From the NCBI GenBank assembly GCA_964399535.1, contig CAYNRE010000009.1, forward strand, positions 372,001-436,000: a stretch of DNA of 64,000 bases, given 5' to 3'. Of the stretch, positions 36,753 to 44,109 are shown one piece after another (the first letter of the stretch is position 1; each line of letters opens with the position of its first letter). This DNA comes from CAYNRE01 sp964399535. Its GTDB lineage: Bacteria; Planctomycetota; Planctomycetia; Pirellulales; CAYNRE01. The notes beneath the pieces were generated by a model. That model was given only the letters and a program-made list of their open reading frames with translations. It did not search any database and was not told where the DNA came from. The translations under genes were made by a program, and so were the position numbers.

Positions 36753-37049
36753 CTAGCGTTTACCCGAACTACCACCACCTGGGGGCTGCGGACCCCGTAC
36801 CATCAATTCCTCGACCAATTTGGCCAGCAATTCCGGCCGGTCCTGCTGAACCAGATGGGCGATGCGGTCAGGCGGAATTTTGAGCTTCTCGAGGGCCGTG
36901 GCCGTCTGCTTCCAGTACTTGGCCCGCGACTTCCCCTCGGCCAGGTAGAGCTCGGTAACCAACTCGCTGAGCCGCTGGAGCTTGAGCTCCGCCTCGTTGC
37001 GGTAGTAGTTCCGGATAATCTTATCTTGATAGTTCGATCGTTCGGCCAT
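36753..37049 (-). CDS. small conserved helical protein of unknown function
   Basis: A 98-residue, Lys/Arg/Glu-rich, probably all-helical soluble protein (MAERSNYQDKIIRNYYRNEA at the start). It has no signal peptide, no cysteines and a flexible Gly/Ser/Pro tail. A gaggag site lies about 12 bases before the ATG. I recognise the pattern from planctomycete genomes but cannot assign a function. It lies upstream of the ABC ATPase on the same strand and divergent from murJ. Confidence 0.75.
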   Translation of the reverse strand: MAERSNYQDKIIRNYYRNEAELKLQRLSELVTELYLAEGKSRAKYWKQTATALEKLKIPPDRIAHLVQQDRPELLAKLVEELMVRGPQPPGGGSSGKR

Positions 37050-37228
37050 GCGTCGGGTAGCTCCTCAGGTTGGCCCGGCCGGGATTGTCGTCTGACCCCG
37101 GCCCGCCGGGCAAGGTCAATGCGGCCGGGCGTGCACGATCCAAGATCGGCGAACGGACACGACCGGCGCCGACTTTCGTGCTAGCCGGCGCTTCTCAAAG
37201 CGGCGCACCCCCCCTACGATGACCCCCC

Positions 37229-38860
37229 ATGTCGGAATCCGATCGTCGCCAGTTTCTGAGGGGGCTGCGGATCACGACCCTGGGGACCCTCTCCAGCCGT
37301 GTGCTGGGGATGCTGCGCGATGTGTCGACGGCCGCCCTGCTGGGCATGTCGGGCAGCGGGGCCATGGATGCCTTCGTCGTAGCCTTCCGGCTGCCGAACT
37401 TGTTTAGGCGTTTATTCGGCGAAGGCGCGCTGGCCGCCAGCTTCTTGCCGGTGTTGTCGGCCACGCTCGAAGACGACCGCCGGCGGGCCTGGCAGCTTGT
37501 TAGCGTGCTGATCACCTGGTTGGCTCTGTTTCTGGCCGCCCTCACGCTTTCGGCCGAGTTGGTTTGCGGGCTGCTCTGGTGGCTCAGCGTCGACCGCCCC
37601 CGGGTAACGCTTGTCGCCGGGCTCAGCGCCGTGATGCTTCCCTACCTGTGGTTCATTTGCCTGGCTGCCCAGGTGGCCGCGGCCCTGCACGCGCTGGGTC
37701 GGTTCGCGGCCCCCGCGCTAGCCCCCGTGCTGCTGAACTTGTGTTGGCTAGTAGCGGCCGCGGCCGGTTGGTGGTGGCAAGTAGGCTCCCCGGAAGCGAG
37801 GGCTTTCTGCCTGGCCGGGGCCGTGCTCGTGGCGGGTGTCTTGCAACTGGCCTGCCAGTGGCCGGTGCTTTGGGCCGCTGGATTTCGCTTCGACTACCGG
37901 CCTGAAAATGTGCGCGAGCCGATCGCGCGGGTACTCAAGGCCATGGCCCCCATGATCGTCGGCCTGGCTGCCACGCAGATCAGCACGTTCTTCGATAGCC
38001 TGCTCGCCTGGGGGCTCACCTCCACTCCGCCGTTTCGCACGCATCTCGATCTGCCCGGCTACCCCATTCCCTATCCGCTAGCGCCCGGGGCCACTTCGGC
38101 CATCTACTTCGGCGAACGGCTCTACGAATTTCCACAGGGGTTGATGGGCATGGCGGTTGCCACCGTGATCTTTCCCCTGCTCAGTCGCCATGCCGCGCGA
38201 GGCCACTGGGATAAACTGGGCCATGATTTAACGCTGGGCCTGCGGCTAGTGGTATTCGTGGCCCTACCCGCCAGTGTCGGACTGATGCTGCTGGCCGAAC
38301 CGATCACGCGATGCTTATTCGAACATGGCGCCTTTACCGCCCACGATGCGGCGCGCACCGCCCGGGTGATTGCCGTGTACGGCGGCGGCGTACTCGCCTA
38401 TTGCGCGCTGCCGGTCATCGTCCGGGGGTTCTATTCGCTGGGCGATCAGCGAACGCCGCTCGAGGTATCCGTGGGAGCAATCTTCTTCGACCTGGTGGCC
38501 AATTTGATTCTGGTTTGGCCCTTGGCCGAAGTGGGGCTGGCACTGTCGACCTCGCTGTCGGCCTGGCTCCAGGCGATCCTCTTAGTGGCGCTGTTTGCGC
38601 GGCGGTTTCGCATTGAATGGGGAACCCTCGCCCGAACCCTCTTGGGGACCGGCGTCGCCTCGCTACCGATGGGGGTGGCCTGTTACGCGGTCTTGGAGCA
38701 AATCGGCCCTCCGTCGGCGGGGATGGTCGACGACACCATGAGCGTGGGCCTGCCACTGGCAGCCGGTTCGGCAGCGTTCCTGTTGTCGGCCTGGGCCCTG
38801 CGGCTGCCCGAACTATTCTGGCTGCTGGCCCCCAACCGGCTGGCGCAAACCGAAGCCTGA
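37229..38860 (+). CDS. murJ: lipid II flippase MurJ
   Basis: Flips the peptidoglycan precursor lipid II across the inner membrane. The 543-residue product has about 14 helices of the MOP exporter fold. Signature parts include SRVLGMLRDVSTAALLG, DAFVVAFRLPNLFRRLFGEGALAASFLPV in the first two helices and LAEPITRCLFEHGAFTAHDA in the central region. Arg residues in the first helices and in RDV match those needed for substrate binding. The ATG at 37229 fits the first conserved segment. Its presence indicates a peptidoglycan cell wall. Confidence 0.95.
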   Translation: MSESDRRQFLRGLRITTLGTLSSRVLGMLRDVSTAALLGMSGSGAMDAFVVAFRLPNLFRRLFGEGALAASFLPVLSATLEDDRRRAWQLVSVLITWLALFLAALTLSAELVCGLLWWLSVDRPRVTLVAGLSAVMLPYLWFICLAAQVAAALHALGRFAAPALAPVLLNLCWLVAAAAGWWWQVGSPEARAFCLAGAVLVAGVLQLACQWPVLWAAGFRFDYRPENVREPIARVLKAMAPMIVGLAATQISTFFDSLLAWGLTSTPPFRTHLDLPGYPIPYPLAPGATSAIYFGERLYEFPQGLMGMAVATVIFPLLSRHAARGHWDKLGHDLTLGLRLVVFVALPASVGLMLLAEPITRCLFEHGAFTAHDAARTARVIAVYGGGVLAYCALPVIVRGFYSLGDQRTPLEVSVGAIFFDLVANLILVWPLAEVGLALSTSLSAWLQAILLVALFARRFRIEWGTLARTLLGTGVASLPMGVACYAVLEQIGPPSAGMVDDTMSVGLPLAAGSAAFLLSAWALRLPELFWLLAPNRLAQTEA

Positions 38861-38948
38861 ACCGGGCGGGGCGAAACCCCGATGGTTTTGCCGCAGGAGG
38901 TGGAGTGGATTCCACCGGCCCCGAGCGATACAATCGGTGGCTCGCCAG

Positions 38949-38970
38949 AAAAACGGCCCGTTTTCGGGCC
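38949..38970 (-). terminator. weak hairpin with a T-run on the minus strand
   Basis: ggcccg and cggggcc-type arms (38955-38960 and 38965-38970) form a 6-bp stem with a 4-base loop, with five T on the minus strand. No minus-strand gene ends here, so its role is unclear. It may be chance. Confidence 0.25.
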
Positions 38971-39051
38971 TGGTTAGACGACCGTAACCACTGAACTGGC
39001 TTCGAGTTACAATTTCACACCCAGTACCGACCCGAAGTACGGACGAAATCG

Positions 39052-39399
39052 ATGCCCACGGTCAATTTTGTCAACGAGAAGAAGCAGATCGAGGTCTCTC
39101 CCGACGCCAACTTGCGTCGCGAGGCCATCAAGGCCGGGGTGCAGCTCTACCCGCACATTCATAAGGTGCTGAACTGTCATGGGTTGGGCCAATGCGGCGC
39201 ATGCCGCGTGCTGGTCACCAAGGGCATGGATAACGTGACACGCCCCACGCTCATCGAGCGGCTGCGGATGATGTTTTCCATGGCCCGAATTGGGAACGAA
39301 AACACGATGCGGCTCGCCTGTCAGGCCAAGGTTCAGGGCGATATCGACGTCGTTACTCAGCCTCCGCTGAATCTCTACGGCGAGAACTTTTTCAGCTAG
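39052..39399 (+). CDS. [2Fe-2S] ferredoxin
   Basis: A 115-residue electron carrier with an adrenodoxin-type cluster motif. The ligands are Cys42, Cys48, Cys51 (CHGLGQCGAC, C-x5-C-x2-C) and Cys90 (RLACQ). An inserted Met/Arg-rich loop between the third and fourth Cys (about residues 56-85) is longer than usual. No signal peptide is seen, so it acts in the cytoplasm. A desaturase gene follows on the same strand about 490 bp downstream, and di-iron desaturases need such a donor; the pairing is an inference. Confidence 0.93.
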   Translation: MPTVNFVNEKKQIEVSPDANLRREAIKAGVQLYPHIHKVLNCHGLGQCGACRVLVTKGMDNVTRPTLIERLRMMFSMARIGNENTMRLACQAKVQGDIDVVTQPPLNLYGENFFS

Positions 39400-39467
39400 T
39401 CCGCTTTGGGCCGGCCTTTACTTCGGCTTGCCACTTCCGGCCGGGCCCGCTCCCCCGCTCTGGGCGC

Positions 39468-39505
39468 TTTGCGTAGCCCATCTGGATTTGCGTAGCCCAT
39501 CTGGA
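39468..39505. repeat. perfect 19-bp tandem duplication
   Basis: The 19-mer tttgcgtagcccatctgga occurs twice in direct tandem (39468-39486 and 39487-39505) without mismatch. It lies in the gap between the ferredoxin and desaturase genes. Confidence 0.9.
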
Positions 39506-39542
39506 GCGGTGAAGGCGCTGTGGGGCACTGCCCGGTCACAGC

Positions 39543-39610
39543 GTGGTTGTGCGTACCAGGTGGTTGTGCGTACCAGGTGGTTGCGCGTACCAGGTGGTTG
39601 TGCGTACCAG
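39543..39610. repeat. 17-bp tandem repeat, four copies
   Basis: The unit gtggttgtgcgtaccag starts at 39543, 39560, 39577 and 39594. Three copies are identical and the third has one t-to-c change. There are no spacers, so it is a minisatellite and not a CRISPR array. The period is not a multiple of three and no frame through it looks like a gene. Confidence 0.92.
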
Positions 39611-39890
39611 GCCCTGGGGTCACTCGGCTGCGCTCGCCCGGTGGGGTGGTTTACCCGCTTCGGGCCGTTAGAGTCACCCACCACCGGCAGGGTGCGCACT
39701 ACCGAGCACAGCTCGTTTTCTGTCGCCTCGGCAAACCTTTACGGCTAGAGGAGATAGGAACAACTCTCGGCGCTTCGAACGACGATACAGGCAAGGAGAC
39801 GCGAGATTGCCCGAACGTCGCGACGGTGCCGCAGCCAGCCAACTTGGCCGCGCTGCTGGGTGCCCGTCGCATTCGCCGAGGTGCCGATTG

Positions 39891-41288
39891 ATGCGCGCTA
39901 AGCAACTGGGAAAGACCCTGAACGACCGCCACCTGAACTCGTTGATTCGACCCTTGCGACAGGTCGACAACGTCACCAATTTCCGATACCTGCTGGTCGA
40001 CTATTTGAGCCTGGCCGCGATCCTCACCGGAGCGATCACCTTTTGCCACTGCCGGGCCGACTGGGGGTTGTCGTGGGCCTGGAACGTGCCGGTAGGCACG
40101 CTGGCCATCTTTCTGGTGGGCGCGGTGCAACACCGGCTCGCCGGGCTGGCTCACGAGGGCTCGCACTACATCTTGTTCCGCAATCGCGTGTTCAACGAGT
40201 TGGCTAGCGACTTGCTGTGCATGTTCCCGCTGTTTTCGACCACCGAGCAGTACCGCATCATTCACCTGGGGCACCACGAGTTCACCAACGATTGGGAGCG
40301 CGATCCCGAGCTCTTGAATCTCGGCAAGACCCGGATGATGGACCAGTTTCCGATGACCCGGGCCGAGTTCATCTACCGGTTTTATGTGCGCATCTTCTGG
40401 CCCCCGGCGTTCCTGCGCTACATGTGGGACAACATCTACGTCACCTCGCTGGGCAACGGGCTGCACCCTTACGGCCGGGAGCAAGCTCCCGTCGAGGGGC
40501 CCAAGCTGGGTCCGTTCCGGCTCACCAGCGTACTGGGGGTGGCCTACCTGGGCCTCATGGCCGGCACGCTGGGTTACCTGAGCTACTTTGGCACAATTCC
40601 CCAGGTGATCGGCGCCGGGCTCGCCCTCTGGGCCGCGGCCTCGGTTGCGGTTTGGACGCTGCCCGACCACTGGTTCTTCCGTTCGCCGCTGAAGAAGCCC
40701 GCCTATTCGCACCGAATCACCAGCACGCTGCGGCTAGGCTACTACACGATTTTGGAGATGATCATCGCCAGTTCGCTGCTGGCCACCGGCACCGAGTGGG
40801 GCGTTTATTTCTGGCTGTTCTGGGTGTTGCCGCTCTTCACGGCGTTTCCCTACTACATGTTGCTGCGAGACTTGTATCAGCACGCCAACGCCGACGACGG
40901 CAAACTCACCAACAGCCGGGTAGTGTTTCCCGATCCGTTTTCGCGTTGGGCCATTTTTATCTACGGCCAAGATGCCCATTTGACCCACCATCTGTATCCG
41001 GCGATTCCCCACTACAACCTGCTACGGCTGCACGAGTTGTTGGTCGAGGAAAACTCGGAGTACGCCGAGAACGTGGTCGAGTGTCACGGCACCTTTCACA
41101 ACGCCAACGGCCACCTGACGCTGCTCGACGTCATGGAGACTCCGACCCGCGAGCCCCTGGCCGAAGCACCCCTGACGGCGACCGGCACCAGGGCTCACCG
41201 CGAGCTGCGTTTCGACCCGGGGCGCGACGGCCCCGGGGTCGGCGACCGCCCGGCCAACCTGCGCCCCGCGCCGGGCGAGCGCGCCTAG
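39891..41288 (+). CDS. membrane fatty acid desaturase family protein
   Basis: A 465-residue di-iron membrane oxygenase. The three His boxes are HEGSH (88-92), HLGHH (125-129) and HLTHH (363-367, with H363, H366, H367). Four or so hydrophobic helices separate them. The family introduces double bonds or hydroxyls into lipids or related molecules using oxygen and electrons from a ferredoxin. The last 60 residues (after HLTLLDVMETP) are Pro/Arg-rich. The ATG at 39891 is chosen because the conserved part begins a few residues later (MRAKQLGKTLND). The exact substrate is unknown. The nearby ferredoxin is a plausible donor. Confidence 0.9.
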   Translation: MRAKQLGKTLNDRHLNSLIRPLRQVDNVTNFRYLLVDYLSLAAILTGAITFCHCRADWGLSWAWNVPVGTLAIFLVGAVQHRLAGLAHEGSHYILFRNRVFNELASDLLCMFPLFSTTEQYRIIHLGHHEFTNDWERDPELLNLGKTRMMDQFPMTRAEFIYRFYVRIFWPPAFLRYMWDNIYVTSLGNGLHPYGREQAPVEGPKLGPFRLTSVLGVAYLGLMAGTLGYLSYFGTIPQVIGAGLALWAAASVAVWTLPDHWFFRSPLKKPAYSHRITSTLRLGYYTILEMIIASSLLATGTEWGVYFWLFWVLPLFTAFPYYMLLRDLYQHANADDGKLTNSRVVFPDPFSRWAIFIYGQDAHLTHHLYPAIPHYNLLRLHELLVEENSEYAENVVECHGTFHNANGHLTLLDVMETPTREPLAEAPLTATGTRAHRELRFDPGRDGPGVGDRPANLRPAPGERA

Positions 41289-41473
41289 GCACGACCGGGC
41301 CGGGTTTGCTAAGGTACTGCCCTGGCGCCCCTGGGCCAGCTTCCTGAGCCACCCCGTTGCCGGTGGCAGCCGGGGCGCTTTCATTGCGCCGGCGCGCCGC
41401 GGGCCCCCCCCGCAACGACGTCGGGCGCTCAAGAAACGCAGCGCACCCCCGCAACCGGAGCCCACCATTTCCA

Positions 41474-41917
41474 ATGACCGTAAAACTGCCACGCAAGCTG
41501 GGGCGCGACGATCTGCCCCCCGGCAGCAATCTCTGCGATCATTGCACGGCCAAATGCTGTCAGTACTACGCCCTGCCGATCGAAACACCCACGGACCTGG
41601 AAGACTACGAGTTCATTCGCTGGTTCATCATGCACGGCGAATCGACCATCTTTACCGAGGGCGAGCAGTGGTACCTGATGGTCCACACCCGCTGCAGGCA
41701 CCTGCTGGACGACAACCGCTGCGGCATTTACTTCACCCGCCCGCAGATTTGCCGCGATTATTCGACCGACAACTGCGAGTACGAAGACGACTGGGTCTAC
41801 GAGCGCTATTTCGAGACCTCGGAACAAATCGACGAGTTTCGCGAGGCGGTGCTCGGACCACGGCCGGGCGCCAGCCTGCGCAGCGCGCCCCCGCCGCTCT
41901 TGCCCGTGATCGGATAG
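41474..41917 (+). CDS. YkgJ-family cysteine cluster protein
   Basis: A 147-residue protein with the C-x2-C-x3-CC motif (CDHCTAKCC) near residue 21 and further Cys at RCRHL, NRCGIYFTRPQICRDY and DNCEY. This is the zinc/iron-chelating CxxCxxxCC pattern of the family. No leader is seen, so it is cytosolic. The function of the family is not established. It lies 94 bp before hisS on the same strand and 185 bp after the desaturase gene. Confidence 0.88.
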   Translation: MTVKLPRKLGRDDLPPGSNLCDHCTAKCCQYYALPIETPTDLEDYEFIRWFIMHGESTIFTEGEQWYLMVHTRCRHLLDDNRCGIYFTRPQICRDYSTDNCEYEDDWVYERYFETSEQIDEFREAVLGPRPGASLRSAPPPLLPVIG

Positions 41918-42011
41918 GCTGACTCCGCCCCGTCGGCTCACTTGCCGGGCGACGGACCCCGCAAACCAGCCCGACTACCCCTGGTACCTGCCGAGAGCGA
42001 GTCGACCCAAC

Positions 42012-43349
42012 GTGATCGAACCCAGAACGCTCAAGGGATTTCGCGACTACCTGCCCGACACGATGATTCCGCGCGAGCGGCTGATCGAAACCGCGCGGAG
42101 GGTCTATCGTTCGTACGGCTTCGCGCCGATCGACACCCCGGCACTCGAGCACCTGGAGATTCTCACCGGCAAGGGGGGCGAAGAGACCGACAAGCAGCTC
42201 TATCGTTTTCAAGATGCTGGCGGGCGCTGGGTGGGCATGCGGTTCGACCTGACCGTGCCCCTGGCCCGCTTCGTGGCCGAGCACATTCACGAGCTGGGCA
42301 CCCCCTTCAAGCGGTACCATATCGCGGCGGTGTGGCGCGGTGAAAACACGCAGCGCGGCCGCTACCGCGAATTCATGCAGTGCGACTTCGACACGATCGG
42401 TACCCGCGCTCTCACGGCCGACATCGAAACCGCCCTGGTCATTCACGACTTGTTCAGGGCCCTGGGGTTCGAGCAGTTCACCATTCGCGTCAACAACCGC
42501 CAGGTGCTCACTGGCCTCTTGGAATCGCTCGACCTGGCCGACCGCTCGGGTTCTATCCTCCGCGCGCTCGACAAACTGGCCAAAATTGGCCCCCAGGGCG
42601 TGGGGGCCGAACTGCAAGACTCGGCGGGCCTGACCCACGCTCAGGCCGAGCGAGTCTTGGAGCTGGCCGAACTCTCCGGCACCAACACCGAAATCCTCCG
42701 ACAGTTGGAACCGCTCGTGGCCGCCAGCGAAACGGGCCGCCGCGGCGCCGCGCAACTGGCTGAGCTGATCCACGCGGTCCAGGGCGCCGGCGTCGCCGCC
42801 GAGCGGCTCCAGCTCGACGTTTCCATCGCCCGGGGGCTCGACTATTACACAGGTACCGTGTTCGAAACCTTTCTCGACGCCCTGCCTGGCATCGGCAGCG
42901 TTTGCTCGGGGGGGCGCTACGACAACCTGGCCGAGTTATTCACCAAGCAGGAGCTGCCGGGGATCGGTGCCAGTTTGGGGCTCGACCGGCTCCTGGCCGC
43001 CCTGGAAGAGCTGGGACTGATCGAAAAAGTGGCCACCCCCGCCCCGGTGTTTGTACCGCTGTTCGCACCCGATCGTTTGGCCGACTACTTGCGTTTGGCC
43101 GCGCGGATTCGCGCGGCCGGATTCGGCGTCGAGCTTTATCCCGAACCAAAGAAGCTGGGCCAGCAGCTCAAATACGCCGACCGTCGCGGCTTTCGACTGG
43201 CGCTGATTATCGGCGACAACGAATGGGCCCAGGCTCGCTGCCAATTGAAGAATTTGGCGACGGGCACCAGCCAAGAAATCGAGCTAACGCCCGACGCCGC
43301 CGAGCTCATCACGGCCCTCGGCCAACAACTCGGCCCGCTCACGGCTTAA
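42012..43349 (+). CDS. hisS: histidyl-tRNA synthetase
   Basis: Charges tRNA-His. The 445-residue class II enzyme starts with a GTG (IEPRTLKGFRDYLP). Motif 2 is VWRGENTQRGRYREFMQCDFD-like, motif 3 is GIGASLGLDRLLAAL, and the histidine-specific loops are RFDLTVPLAR and RGLDYYTGTVFE. The C-terminal anticodon-binding domain begins near residue 345 (VFVPLFAPDR). Its motifs, for example the QRGRYREF loop, are closer to the group that includes many eukaryotic and archaeal enzymes than to the short E. coli form, but this needs a tree. An ATG 17 codons downstream would remove the conserved N-terminus, so the GTG is preferred. Confidence 0.95.
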   Translation: MIEPRTLKGFRDYLPDTMIPRERLIETARRVYRSYGFAPIDTPALEHLEILTGKGGEETDKQLYRFQDAGGRWVGMRFDLTVPLARFVAEHIHELGTPFKRYHIAAVWRGENTQRGRYREFMQCDFDTIGTRALTADIETALVIHDLFRALGFEQFTIRVNNRQVLTGLLESLDLADRSGSILRALDKLAKIGPQGVGAELQDSAGLTHAQAERVLELAELSGTNTEILRQLEPLVAASETGRRGAAQLAELIHAVQGAGVAAERLQLDVSIARGLDYYTGTVFETFLDALPGIGSVCSGGRYDNLAELFTKQELPGIGASLGLDRLLAALEELGLIEKVATPAPVFVPLFAPDRLADYLRLAARIRAAGFGVELYPEPKKLGQQLKYADRRGFRLALIIGDNEWAQARCQLKNLATGTSQEIELTPDAAELITALGQQLGPLTA

Positions 43350-43413
43350 TACAGGCTCGGTGCCCTCGGGCCGGCCACGGTTCTCGGCGCGATTGCACCA
43401 GCCCCCCGCGCGA

Positions 43414-43905
43414 CTACACCGTGGGAAGCTGTATGCCCAGTTTGCGGGCCCGCACCTGCAGCGCCCGCTGGAAAAACTGAAACGGGTACGGCCGTTTGTT
43501 CCGCGCCCAGCCAAAAGTACTGCGGACCAGGTCCTCGGGCAGGTCTCCCTCGGCCACCATCTGCGAGATCTGGCGAATGTATTGAAATTCGACCGGACGA
43601 CGGGCCCGCAGCCCTTTTTCCAGCGTGGTCCGCAGATCGATCTGAACCGCCTGACCGTGGTCGATATTAGTTCCATCGCGGCTGACTTCCGTGCCGGCAT
43701 CGGCCCCCGGCGAAATGCCAAACAGTGCCCCGACCCGAGCGCCTACGCTGGCACCGGCTCGCACACCCGCCTCGGCACCAGCGCGAACCCCGGCTCCGAC
43801 CCCGGCCGTGACTCCGGAGCTCGACCCCGATTGCGCCGCCAACCGGCCGGCAATGCCGAGCGCCAATAAAACACCCGCGACGAACCAGATTCGTTTCCCA
43901 GGCAT
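43414..43905 (-). CDS. small exported hypothetical protein with Gly/Ala repeat
   Basis: A 163-residue protein. MPGKRIWFVAGVLLALGIAGRLAAQ is a signal peptide. A low-complexity stretch of repeating VGAGVRAGAEAGVRAG-type units follows (about residues 33-60), then a charged C-terminal domain without cysteines. An exceptionally strong ribosome binding site aaggagg lies eight bases upstream of the ATG, which decides the start. I do not recognise a function. It lies downstream of the CRTAC1-type gene on the opposite side of a 200-bp gap, both on the minus strand. Confidence 0.78.
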   Translation of the reverse strand: MPGKRIWFVAGVLLALGIAGRLAAQSGSSSGVTAGVGAGVRAGAEAGVRAGASVGARVGALFGISPGADAGTEVSRDGTNIDHGQAVQIDLRTTLEKGLRARRPVEFQYIRQISQMVAEGDLPEDLVRSTFGWARNKRPYPFQFFQRALQVRARKLGIQLPTV

Positions 43906-44109
43906 GCCGCTCCTCCTTGCCGGTCCGCGCTCCCGAAACACTCGCAGACCATCCTCGGTCGGCCGCAACTCTCCGACGGCGCAAGCCCTGCGCTCGAAAC
44001 CCCCAGGGAATACTGCGGGTGAATAACAAAGCGCTTGCCGTGGAACAAGGCGAACCGCCCGAGCCTCCCCAGGCAGGGGCAGAAAGATCGCGCCGAGCAA
44101 TTGCCACGG

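Larger units (their letters stand above)
39400..39890. other. 490-bp repeat-bearing intergenic region between ferredoxin and desaturase
   Basis: Besides the 19-bp and 17-bp arrays I see no gene. The region probably contains the desaturase promoter in its right part (39700-39890), where the repeats are absent. Confidence 0.5.

Noticed and set aside
39543..39610. CRISPR-like direct repeats
   Set aside because: The copies are back to back without spacers and only 17 bp long, so this is a minisatellite.
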